The notes under the pieces were generated by a model. The model made no database searches and was not told the DNA's origin. It saw only the letters and a list, made by a program, of their open reading frames with translations. Source: an uncultured Eubacteriales bacterium (GTDB lineage: Bacteria; Bacillota; Clostridia; Christensenellales; UBA1242). From it: a stretch of 7,666 nt of DNA. Numbering within the stretch: the first letter of the stretch is position 1; each line of letters begins with the position of its first letter. Positions 1 to 6,156 of this stretch are shown piece after piece. Position numbers and translations under genes: made by a program. Location of the stretch: the NCBI GenBank assembly GCA_948949055.1, contig CARBWQ010000036.1, forward strand, positions 1-7,666, in the 5' to 3' direction.

Positions 1-2532
1 GAAATGTTTGAACCTCAAATTGGATACAAAGTTGTGGGAGTATATAAGGATCAAGCTATGCTTGAAGAATATGCTGATACAGATATAATTAAAGCATCAA
101 CAAATGTATACATAAAGTATGAGATGAAGAAATTCTCAATAGTAATTTATGAAGAAGATAAGTCATCAATTAAGCAGACAGTTACAGTCAACTACAATCA
201 ACCATTAAATGTAGAAGCTACAAAAGAACAAGACAGGGAATTTACATATGAATTTGCGAGATGGCTCGACTATTACACCGACGAAGAGGTGAATGTCGAG
301 CAAATAACCTCAGACAAGGCTATTTATCCAGAATTTAGAAGTATACAAAGAGAGTACACACTAAGTATTCCAGAAGGTGTTAATGTAATTCGTAATGAAA
401 AACCATTGACAAACCAAGACAAAGTGCATTATGGAGAAGAACTTATAGTGTCATATGTATTGCCAGAGCATAACCACCTTGCAACATTTAAGGTTAACGG
501 AAATGAATTTGTCAATGGTGGAACATTTATAGTCAATGGTAATGTAGAAATCGAGTTTGAATATGAAATAGACCAAGTTGATGTTTCTTTTTATGATGGT
601 GAGGATTTGATTGAAGTTGTCAAAGTTGACTATGGCAATGCTGTACAACCAGTTTCATTGGCAGAAAAGCCAGGTGACAAACATTTTGAAAAATATATCT
701 TTGAAAAATGGACTTTGAAAAATGGTGAAGAAACAAATTTTGACCAAATTACTGCTAATAAATCTTTCTATGCGAAATGGAAAGGAGAAGGTTATAAGTT
801 TGAATATTTGAATTTTGTTCAACTTCTCGACGGAACATATTCAGTGGCAGGGCTCAAAGATAAGACAAAAACGGAGATCGTCATACCTGATATATATAAA
901 GATGGTTCAAAAGTGACAAGTATTGAAAATGTTGCATTTAGTTTTAATAATAAAATAGTATCGGCAACATTGTCAGATAATCTTACAAATGTAGGAATTT
1001 CCGCCTTTGCTTATTGTGCTAAATTAAAAACTAATAATTCCAATGGTGTTAAATATTTGGGCAGTGAAACAAACCCATATATGTGTGCAATTCTCGCGTC
1101 TAATGATTCTTCTCGGACGATAGAGATTGAAAATAGCTGTAAAATTATAAATCAGTTAGGAAATATTAAAGTTAATTCTTTACCTGAGGGACTAATAAGT
1201 TATTCTTCTTTTGACGAAAAAGAAATATCGCTTGATATACTTCCAGATGATTTGATGTTTATCGGACCAAGAACTTCCTTTATATCCATCAATAATGATT
1301 ATAATATTTCAAAAGGTGTAAAATATATTGGAAGCGCGACAAATAAATATATGTATCTATGCGGAGTCGAAGACAATACCTTGACTACCTATGAGATAGA
1401 AGAAAGTTGCAAGTTTATCGGACCTAGTGCATTTAAAAATTGTAGTAATTTGACAACATTAAATATACCTGGAAATGTGGTAACTATTGGTGAATATTCA
1501 TTTAAGGGTTGCAATAATTTGCAAAATATAGATTTCCCAGAAGGATTAGAGTGTTTATACGATGTGCCAAGTAGTCAGACATCATTAATCATTCCAAAAG
1601 GTATAACTATAATTGAATCTAATATTCTGTGTGGTAAAAATTTAACTTCAATTATTTTGCCAGATACTTTAAATTTTTTAGTGTTTGATTACAGAAACAT
1701 AAGACTTGGAAATGTAGTAGAATACAACATATCAAAAGGTCTTAAATATATTGGAAGTGCGTCAAATAAATATATGTTTTTGTGCGGAGTTGAAGACAAC
1801 ACGCTGACCTCCTATGAGATAGAAAAGAGTTGCAAATTTATTGGAGATAGAGCATTTGAGAATTGTAGCAATTTGAAATCAATAGAAATCCCAGAAAATG
1901 TAATTATGATGGACAGTGTGTTTTCAGGATGCTCAAGCTTAGAGTCATTAATTTTTTTAGGTGATTACTTAGTTGATACAAATATTCGCAGTATAAGTAG
2001 TTTGACTACTCTTATATTACCTGAAAATACAATGAGTTGTATTGTGGAACCTAGAAGTTTGCCAAACTTAGAATACAACATATCAAAAGGCCTTAAATAT
2101 ATTGGAAGCTCGACAAATAAATATATGTATTTGTGTGGGGTAGAAGACAAAACGCTGACCTCCTATGAGATAGAAGAAAGTTGCATGATGATTGAAGAAA
2201 ATTCATTTAAGAATTGTAGTAATATGACATCAATAGAAATTCCAAAAAATGTGAAGCGCATAGGAAATCTTGCATTTTCGGGTTGTGATAGTTTAGTTTC
2301 TCTAACATTGCCTGAAAATATAGCATATTTTTATTATATTGGTGTACCTACAGAAGTTGTTATTGAAGGAGAATGCTGTTTTAATACTAGTTATGGTTTT
2401 TCTAGAACTAAAGTATTTAAAGTAAGAAAAGAAATTATTGACGATGATTCAAATTACAATAGTGACCTTATGAGGGGTGGTTTTACTAAAACACTTGAAG
2501 GAGATTATTACGTTTTCACAAGAACTTATTAA
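1..2532 (+). CDS. BspA-type leucine-rich-repeat protein with InlB-B-like repeats, 5' end missing
   Basis: The frame is open from base 1. The first ATG (base 4) has no visible ribosome site and no signal peptide follows, so the gene very probably begins upstream; residues here are counted from that ATG. Residues 1-260 hold about four beta-rich repeats. Three (about 1-40, 43-112, 190-260) look like InlB B-repeats, ending in patterns such as SFYAKW; the third in order (about 117-188, YTLSIPEGVNV... with VNG motifs) looks like the divergent bacterial-repeat type. Residues about 300-820 are BspA-type LRRs (LRR_5), with the pattern IG..AF..CS.L..I.IP..V. A module starting YNISKG(V/L)KYIGS recurs. 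Such proteins are usually exported, surface-bound adhesins, so that role is inferred from the family. No LPXTG, dockerin or C-terminal membrane anchor is seen; the protein ends in TRTY, so any anchor would lie upstream. It stands alone on its strand and ends 4 bp before a terminator. Confidence 0.85.
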   Translation, partial: EMFEPQIGYKVVGVYKDQAMLEEYADTDIIKASTNVYIKYEMKKFSIVIYEEDKSSIKQTVTVNYNQPLNVEATKEQDREFTYEFARWLDYYTDEEVNVEQITSDKAIYPEFRSIQREYTLSIPEGVNVIRNEKPLTNQDKVHYGEELIVSYVLPEHNHLATFKVNGNEFVNGGTFIVNGNVEIEFEYEIDQVDVSFYDGEDLIEVVKVDYGNAVQPVSLAEKPGDKHFEKYIFEKWTLKNGEETNFDQITANKSFYAKWKGEGYKFEYLNFVQLLDGTYSVAGLKDKTKTEIVIPDIYKDGSKVTSIENVAFSFNNKIVSATLSDNLTNVGISAFAYCAKLKTNNSNGVKYLGSETNPYMCAILASNDSSRTIEIENSCKIINQLGNIKVNSLPEGLISYSSFDEKEISLDILPDDLMFIGPRTSFISINNDYNISKGVKYIGSATNKYMYLCGVEDNTLTTYEIEESCKFIGPSAFKNCSNLTTLNIPGNVVTIGEYSFKGCNNLQNIDFPEGLECLYDVPSSQTSLIIPKGITIIESNILCGKNLTSIILPDTLNFLVFDYRNIRLGNVVEYNISKGLKYIGSASNKYMFLCGVEDNTLTSYEIEKSCKFIGDRAFENCSNLKSIEIPENVIMMDSVFSGCSSLESLIFLGDYLVDTNIRSISSLTTLILPENTMSCIVEPRSLPNLEYNISKGLKYIGSSTNKYMYLCGVEDKTLTSYEIEESCMMIEENSFKNCSNMTSIEIPKNVKRIGNLAFSGCDSLVSLTLPENIAYFYYIGVPTEVVIEGECCFNTSYGFSRTKVFKVRKEIIDDDSNYNSDLMRGGFTKTLEGDYYVFTRTY
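1033..2184 (+). repeat. Recurring 37-residue module inside the LRR gene
   Basis: Three close 111-bp copies lie at 1300-1410, 1723-1833 and 2074-2184, encoding Y-N-I-S-K-G...E-S-C. A diverged fourth copy is at 1033-1140 (SNGVKYLGSETNPYM ... IEIENSC). The second and third close copies differ at about 11 of 111 bases by my count by eye, while the LRR segments between them differ far more. Copy starts are 423 and 351 bp apart. Each module is followed by a canonical LRR with AF..CS.L, so it acts as a linker that opens a new LRR block. Related GVKYLGS..NPY modules are, as I recall, common in LRR proteins of gut Clostridia. Confidence 0.85.
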
Positions 2533-2535
2533 AAT

Positions 2536-2566
2536 AAAAAGCGTAGTCAAAATACTACGCTTTTTT
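2536..2566. terminator. Bidirectional intrinsic terminator between the convergent LRR and nrdG genes
   Basis: A perfect 7-bp stem GCGTAGT/ACTACGC (2541-2547 with 2554-2560) with a 6-base loop is flanked by five A on the left and six T on the right. Read rightward it ends the LRR gene 4 bp after its stop with a T6 tail. Read leftward it has a T5 tail and can end the nrdG transcript, whose stop lies about 120 bp away. Confidence 0.9.
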
Positions 2567-2602
2567 ATTATATTAAGAACTTTATGAAATACATGAATAT
2601 TT

Positions 2603-2656
2603 ATAGCAATATTTATTGAACCAAATTGCTATGTCAAAACTAATCTTTTAGTTTTG
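2603..2656. other. Two adjacent hairpins downstream of nrdG
   Basis: Inverted repeat ATAGCAAT/ATTGCTAT (2603-2610 with 2625-2632, 14-base loop) is followed two bases later by CAAAACTAA/TTAGTTTTG (2635-2643 with 2648-2656, 4-base loop). Both are perfect. They lie in the nrdG 3' untranslated region on the - strand. Neither is followed by a T-run, so they are not terminators by themselves. They could stabilise the 3' end of the nrdG mRNA; that is inference. Confidence 0.5.
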
Positions 2657-2689
2657 CTTATAAATAGCTCTTTTTACTAAGTTTCAAGA

Positions 2690-3199
2690 CTATTGCCACC
2701 TTGGGTCGGTTGATAGAACGACTTTTCCTTCTTTTAAAGAAGCTTGCACATCTATTGTGCGTTGATTGCGTGAGCCTTTAAATTTTAAATCAAGGCTTTT
2801 TTGGCTAAGGATGAATTTACCATCAATAAGAATATCGATATATGAAAGAAGTTCTTTTGCAAAAGGGATACTTTCACTATTTAACATCTCAAATAGATAA
2901 CCTGTATAACAGGCAAGTTCCAATCCTCTCTCTTTAATAAACTTTGCAATTGGCAACAATGCTTTCGCTTGCACAAAAGGGTCACCACCAGATAAGGTAA
3001 CACCTTGCAAAAGTGGATTTGCTAAAATATCTTTTTTAATTTTTCTAATGCTGATTTTTTTACCACCTTTGTAAGGGTGGGTTTGTGGATTGTGACAGCC
3101 TTCGCAATGATGAGGACATCCTTGTGTGAAAATACTATATCTTAATCCCGGTCCGTCAACTATACTATCCTGTACAATTCCTGAAATTCTTAATCTCAT
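2690..3199 (-). CDS. nrdG: Anaerobic ribonucleoside-triphosphate reductase activating protein (radical SAM)
   Basis: This cytoplasmic radical-SAM activase binds a 4Fe-4S cluster, cleaves S-adenosylmethionine and abstracts a hydrogen from the NrdD glycine to form the stable glycyl radical. The 169 residues are about the usual size for the family. The cluster motif CPHHCEGCHNPQTH gives Cys28, Cys32 and Cys35 in the CX3CX2C spacing. The N-terminal D-S-I-V-D-G-P-G-L-R segment (11-20) and the SAM-contacting GGDP (71-74) are both present. ATG is preceded by TGAGGATAAA, a good ribosome site. It lies downstream of nrdD on the same strand, separated by 268 bp and a hairpin terminator rather than the short gap usual for nrdDG. 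No convincing separate promoter is visible in the A/T-rich leader, so it may depend on its own weak promoter or on read-through from nrdD. Confidence 0.95.
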   Translation of the reverse strand: MRLRISGIVQDSIVDGPGLRYSIFTQGCPHHCEGCHNPQTHPYKGGKKISIRKIKKDILANPLLQGVTLSGGDPFVQAKALLPIAKFIKERGLELACYTGYLFEMLNSESIPFAKELLSYIDILIDGKFILSQKSLDLKFKGSRNQRTIDVQASLKEGKVVLSTDPRWQ

Positions 3200-3210
3200 T
3201 TTATCCTCAT

Positions 3211-3430
3211 TTTTAATATTGAAAAATAAATTTAATATATTTATTTAATTATTATTTAATTGATTTTTTTATTTTTTACGAATTTTTTAGTAATTTTTTA
3301 ATAACAAATAAAATTAATTTTTATTTTTTCACTATTTTTTCACTATTTTTTTAGTAATTTTTTAATAACTTTTAAATTTATTTTTTTATTTTTATTTATT
3401 TTTAAAATATTTTTTTAATTTTTTAGAATT
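3211..3430. other. Extremely A/T-rich intergenic spacer with phased T-tracts
   Basis: I count 13 G or C in these 220 bases, about 6%. The + strand carries many T6-T7 runs. Their centres fall near 3274.5, 3285.5 and 3296.5, then 3326.5, 3337.5, 3349 and 3360.5, a spacing of about 11 bp. A-tracts phased near the helical repeat are known to bend DNA, so this stretch is probably curved. It contains no open frame worth calling and no clear promoter. On the nrdG side the RNA would be A-rich and unstructured. Confidence 0.75.
3283..3369. repeat. 23-bp direct repeat plus a tandem 11-mer
   Basis: A perfect 23-bp repeat (T6-AGTAA-T6-AATAAC) occurs at 3283-3305 and 3347-3369, offset by 64 bp, about six helical turns. 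Just before the second copy lies a tandem 11-mer, ATTTTTTCACT, at 3323-3333 and 3334-3344, which then runs into the T7 of the second copy. Low complexity makes chance repetition easier here, but the G and C positions also match. Confidence 0.7.
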
Positions 3431-3431
3431 T

Positions 3432-3461
3432 AAAACGAGCTTATTTTTAGCTCGTTTTTTT
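3432..3461 (-). terminator. Hairpin terminator downstream of nrdD
   Basis: Perfect 10-bp stem AAAACGAGCT/AGCTCGTTTT (3432-3441 with 3449-3458), 7-base loop. Read leftward from nrdD, whose stop is 10 bp away, it ends in only four T followed by AAATTC. Read rightward it has a T7 tail, although no rightward gene precedes it. As an nrdD terminator it is therefore likely partial, which could let some transcripts reach nrdG. Confidence 0.75.
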
Positions 3462-3467
3462 ATCTAT

Positions 3468-5792
3468 TTAATTATTTACTCCATGTTTAACACGGTCATG
3501 TTCTTCTGCACGTTTACCATTGTTGAATCTGTCAAGAGTTCCTACAAGATAACCTGTAATTCTTCTGATTCTTTCAAAGTTTCCTTTGCCATCATTTTCA
3601 CTTCTTCCACAGTTTGGACAATGATCTCCAATGATTCCGTTATATCCACAAATAGGATCTCTATCGATAGGGTGGTTGATAGCACCATAACCGATTCCCT
3701 TTTCCTTCATGTGGCGAATAATTCTCTCAAATGCGTCAAGGTTTGCAGTTGCATCGCCGTCAAGTTCAATGTATGAAATGTGTCCACCATTACAAAGTTC
3801 ATGGAAAGGAGCTTCAAGGTCAATCTTTCTTTCAGCAGTTATATCATAATATACTGGGACATGGAAACTGTTAGTGTAGTAATCTCTATCAGTAATTCTA
3901 TCAATTTTTCCATATTTTTCTTTATCGATTTTAATGAATCTACCACTTAAACCTTCGGCAGGGGTTGCAATAAGTGAGAAGTTGAGTTTATATTCTTCTG
4001 ACTTCTTGTCGGCAAATTCACGCATATGTTTGATTATGTCATAACCGATCTGCCAAGATTTTTCGCTTTCACCATGGTGTTTACCTGTGAGAGCAACAAG
4101 AGCTTCTGCAAGACCAATAAAGCCATAAGTAAGAGTTCCATGTTTTAAAATTTCTGCAATGCTATCATTGCGTCCAAGTTTTTCAGAATCAATCCAAACG
4201 CCTTGTCCCATAAGGAATGGATAGTTGTAAACATGTTTAGATTGTTGAATTTTAAATCTATCTAGAAGTTGTCTAGTTACAAGTTCCATGAGTTCATCAA
4301 GTCTTGTGTAGAACTTCTTTAAATCTCCCTTTGCTTCAATCGCAATACGAGGAAGGTTGATAGAAGTGAATGAAAGGTTGCCTCTTCCATAAGTAATAGC
4401 TTTTGTAGGGTCATATACATTAGCCATAGCACGAGTTCTGCATCCCATGTAAGCAACTTCTGTTTCTGGGTGACCAGGTTTATAGTATTCAAGATTAAAT
4501 GGAGCATCAATAAATGAGAAGTTAGGGAACATTCTCTTTGCAGAGCAACGCATAGCAAGTTTAAATATGTCATAGTTAGGATCGCCAGGGTTGTAGTTTA
4601 CACCTTCCTTAACTTTAAAAATTGAAATAGGGAAGATAGGTGTTTCACCATTTCCAAGACCTTCCTCAGTTGCTCTAAGGAAATTTATCATGACCATTCT
4701 TCCTTCTGGTGAGGTGTCAGTACCGAAGTTAAGAGAAGAGAAAGGTACTTGTGCACCAGCACGAGAGTGCATTGTGTTTAAGTTGTGAATAACTGCTTCC
4801 ATAGCTTGGTGAGTAGCTTCATTGGTTTCTTCATAAGCTTTCTTTGTAGCATAATCTTTAATTTTACCAAATTTTTCATCATCAATTTCACTAAATGCCT
4901 GTCTTTCGGCTTTGTCATAACCCTTATCACCAGCAAGTGTAGGGTAAACGCATTTTTCGCTCTCTATATTTTTGATTATATCTTTCACTTCATCTTCACT
5001 AAGAGAGCCAGCTTCTTTAAGTACATAAGCTTTTGCGAAATTAGTTCTATAAATCTTCTTATAGGTTTTCATAACCCCAGGAGCACAACCATAATCAAAG
5101 TTTGGAACGCTTTGACCACCATGTTGGTCGTTTTGGTTTGATTGAATAGCAATACAAACAAGCGCTGCATAAGTTCTGATATCGTTAGGTTCTCTTACAA
5201 AACCGTGACCAGTATGGAATCCTCCTTTAAAGAGCTTTTCAACGTCAATCTGGCAACAAGTTTCAGTCAATGTATAGAAATCAAAATCATGAATATGAAT
5301 GTCGCCTTCTTGATGAGCTTTTGATTGATCTGGTGCAACTATTGCTTTGACGAAATAGTTTTTGGCAGATTCAGAACCAAATTTAAGCATAACTCCCATA
5401 GGTGTGTCGCCATCAATATTGGCATTTTCACGTTTAAGGTCGCTATCTTTTGCATCACTATTGTTGATTTTGTCAAAAGTTTTCATAAGGCTGGTATTGA
5501 GTTCTCTTACCTGATTACGTTTGTTGCGATAGAGGATATAAGCCTTTGCAACATCGTCGTGTCCCTTTTTCATTAAAACCTTTTCAACAATATCTTGAAT
5601 TTCCTCGACAGAAGGCATTTTTTTACTGTCAAAATTTTTGTCGATTTCCTCTTCAACGCATTTTGCAAGCTTATGAGCAAGTTTTAATTCTCGATCTCCA
5701 ACTGCATTCATAGCTTTTGAAATGGCATTTTCAATCTTTTCAATGTCAAACTCGCTGACTCTGCCATCTCTTTTCATGATATTCTTTACCAT
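3468..5792 (-). CDS. nrdD: Anaerobic (class III) ribonucleoside-triphosphate reductase, catalytic subunit
   Basis: This cytoplasmic glycyl-radical enzyme reduces ribonucleoside triphosphates to dNTPs in the absence of oxygen. Of 774 residues, about 2-93 form an ATP-cone allosteric domain (KRDGR, FDIEKIENAI). The catalytic barrel follows, with ENANIDGDTPMG, GDIHIHDFDFY, Cys179-Cys180 (TETCCQ) and QNDQHGGQSVPNFDYG. Cys451 in AYMGCRTR matches the thiyl-radical cysteine motif. A C-terminal zinc-type motif has Cys715, Cys725 and Cys728. The radical glycine is Gly747 in RRITGYLVG, close to the C-terminus as expected. The frame is open to an upstream ATG at 5807, but AAAGGAG lies between the two ATGs, five bases before the one at 5792, so the shorter form is preferred. 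The first zinc cysteine is replaced by Asp712 (DPIC). The CCQ/QHGGQ type of sequence resembles the Clostridia and Thermotoga branch more than the E. coli one; whether it uses formate or thioredoxin as reductant cannot be read from the sequence. Activated by the NrdG at 2690-3199. Confidence 0.97.
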   Translation of the reverse strand: MVKNIMKRDGRVSEFDIEKIENAISKAMNAVGDRELKLAHKLAKCVEEEIDKNFDSKKMPSVEEIQDIVEKVLMKKGHDDVAKAYILYRNKRNQVRELNTSLMKTFDKINNSDAKDSDLKRENANIDGDTPMGVMLKFGSESAKNYFVKAIVAPDQSKAHQEGDIHIHDFDFYTLTETCCQIDVEKLFKGGFHTGHGFVREPNDIRTYAALVCIAIQSNQNDQHGGQSVPNFDYGCAPGVMKTYKKIYRTNFAKAYVLKEAGSLSEDEVKDIIKNIESEKCVYPTLAGDKGYDKAERQAFSEIDDEKFGKIKDYATKKAYEETNEATHQAMEAVIHNLNTMHSRAGAQVPFSSLNFGTDTSPEGRMVMINFLRATEEGLGNGETPIFPISIFKVKEGVNYNPGDPNYDIFKLAMRCSAKRMFPNFSFIDAPFNLEYYKPGHPETEVAYMGCRTRAMANVYDPTKAITYGRGNLSFTSINLPRIAIEAKGDLKKFYTRLDELMELVTRQLLDRFKIQQSKHVYNYPFLMGQGVWIDSEKLGRNDSIAEILKHGTLTYGFIGLAEALVALTGKHHGESEKSWQIGYDIIKHMREFADKKSEEYKLNFSLIATPAEGLSGRFIKIDKEKYGKIDRITDRDYYTNSFHVPVYYDITAERKIDLEAPFHELCNGGHISYIELDGDATANLDAFERIIRHMKEKGIGYGAINHPIDRDPICGYNGIIGDHCPNCGRSENDGKGNFERIRRITGYLVGTLDRFNNGKRAEEHDRVKHGVNN

Positions 5793-5797
5793 AGTTT

Positions 5798-5804
5798 CTC
5801 CTTT
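5798..5804 (-). promoter_or_regulatory. nrdD ribosome binding site that decides the start
   Basis: AAAGGAG on the - strand lies five bases before the ATG at 5792-5790. The in-frame ATG at 5807-5805 has only TTTACAA upstream and would place this site inside the coding region. The start at 5792 gives the typical MVKNIMKRDGR beginning of an ATP cone. Confidence 0.9.
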
Positions 5805-5813
5805 CATTTGTAA

Positions 5814-5829
5814 ACACTATATGTAGTAT
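5814..5829. promoter_or_regulatory. NrdR box, nrdD-proximal
   Basis: ACACTATATGTAGTAT matches the known NrdR consensus ACACWATATATWGTGT at 14 of 16 positions by my count. It lies 21 bp upstream of the nrdD start and covers a possible -10 (TATACT, - strand, 5830-5825). NrdR is a zinc-finger/ATP-cone repressor that senses ATP/dATP and represses ribonucleotide reductase genes. Confidence 0.87.
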
Positions 5830-5845
5830 ATAGGTCATTTATGCC

Positions 5846-5861
5846 GAACTATATTTAGTGT
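5846..5861. promoter_or_regulatory. NrdR box, nrdD-distal
   Basis: GAACTATATTTAGTGT matches the NrdR consensus at 13 of 16 positions. Its core is exactly 32 bp from that of the proximal box, three helical turns, as is typical of paired NrdR sites where a multimer binds one face of the DNA. It is flanked by a short inverted repeat CGAAC/GTTCG (5845-5849, 5863-5867). Confidence 0.85.
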
Positions 5862-5873
5862 CGTTCGAGATAT

Positions 5874-5902
5874 ATCTTAATCCTTTTAAAAAAGAAAGTC
5901 AA
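5874..5902 (-). promoter_or_regulatory. Candidate nrdD promoter
   Basis: On the - strand TTGACT (5902-5897) and TAAGAT (5879-5874) are separated by 17 bp, matching the housekeeping -35 at 5 of 6 and the -10 at 4 of 6. Transcription would start near 5867 and run through both NrdR boxes, giving a leader of about 75 bases. An alternative -10, TATACT at 5830-5825, overlaps the proximal NrdR box but lacks a good -35. A 10-bp palindrome AGATATATCT (5868-5877) overlaps the -10 of the first candidate. Confidence 0.5.
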
Positions 5903-5913
5903 CGTTTTTTGAC
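5898..5913. promoter_or_regulatory. Inverted repeat GTCAA-N6-TTGAC, possible operator
   Basis: GTCAA (5898-5902) and TTGAC (5909-5913) form a 16-bp dyad over the candidate nrdD -35 element. A protein bound here would block that promoter. I cannot name a regulator, and the dyad may be chance since each arm also resembles a -35 box. Confidence 0.35.
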
Positions 5914-6101
5914 AACAAATTTTTGATTTTTGAGGTCTTCGTTATTTTAATATAACATACTACTAGCCTTCAAGGCTGAAAGAAGGGTAAAAATTTTTTT
6001 TGAGGTTTTTAGAGGAGAAAAACGCATTGCATTTTTTTACAAGAAAATGATTATTTTGTAAAATATTTGGCTAAAAATATTTATAAAAATTAAGAAAAAG
6101 A
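5903..6101. other. Remainder of the divergent intergenic region
   Basis: Between the nrdD control region and the rightward promoter there is no credible open frame. It holds weak hairpins (GTTAT/ATAAC at 5941-5956; AGCCT/AGGCT at 5965-5977 with a 3-base loop), a Shine-Dalgarno-like AGAGGAG (6011-6017) not followed by a usable start, and an A-rich stretch (about 6074-6101) that could act as an UP element for the promoter at 6102. Confidence 0.4.
6035..6063. repeat. Inverted repeat TTTTACAA/TTGTAAAA
   Basis: Perfect 8-bp arms (6035-6042 and 6056-6063) extend by one G-T and one A-T pair if folded as RNA, leaving a 9-base loop. It sits 39 bp upstream of the -35 of the CvpA-like gene, so it would act as a DNA site rather than in that mRNA. 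No T-run follows on either strand to suggest a terminator. Confidence 0.4.
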
Positions 6102-6130
6102 TTGATTGAGTGAATGTTTTATGGTAATAT
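6102..6130 (+). promoter_or_regulatory. Extended -10 promoter of the CvpA-like gene
   Basis: TTGATT (6102-6107) and TAATAT (6125-6130) are 17 bp apart, with TGG directly before the -10, an extended -10 motif. Transcription would start near 6137, about 20 bases before the ATG. It points away from nrdD and lies far from the NrdR boxes, so it is probably not under NrdR control. Confidence 0.75.
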
Positions 6131-6142
6131 ATATTTAGGAAA

Positions 6143-6149
6143 AAAGGAG
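6143..6149 (+). promoter_or_regulatory. Ribosome binding site of the CvpA-like gene
   Basis: AAAGGAG ends seven bases before the ATG at 6157. It fixes the start of a frame that is otherwise only supported by being open to the window end. Confidence 0.85.
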
Positions 6150-6156
6150 ATGTATT

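Noticed and set aside
451..2150. - strand frames opposite the LRR gene (451-648, 1965-2150)
   Set aside because: They are shadows of the LRR coding sequence, with no ribosome site or recognisable product.
3211..3430. Possible CRISPR array or replication-origin iterons in the A/T-rich repeats
   Set aside because: Repeats are only two 23-bp copies and two 11-mers of low complexity, without regular spacers, DnaA boxes or neighbouring cas or rep genes.
3483..5576. Several + strand open frames of 60-118 codons (3483-3776, 4785-5141, 5142-5324, 5325-5576) and a - strand frame at 4319-4573
   Set aside because: All lie inside nrdD in other frames, have no ribosome sites, and nrdD is an unmistakable conserved protein over the whole stretch.
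6011..6060. Small leader peptide after the AGAGGAG at 6011-6017
   Set aside because: The only starts nearby (TTG near 6027, ATG at 6047) give frames of 4-7 codons, and the region lies upstream of the mapped promoter motif.
5793..6156. Riboswitch or cobalamin-type leader upstream of nrdD
   Set aside because: The predicted leader is at most about 75 bases, A/T-rich and explained by the NrdR boxes; no conserved riboswitch motif is visible.
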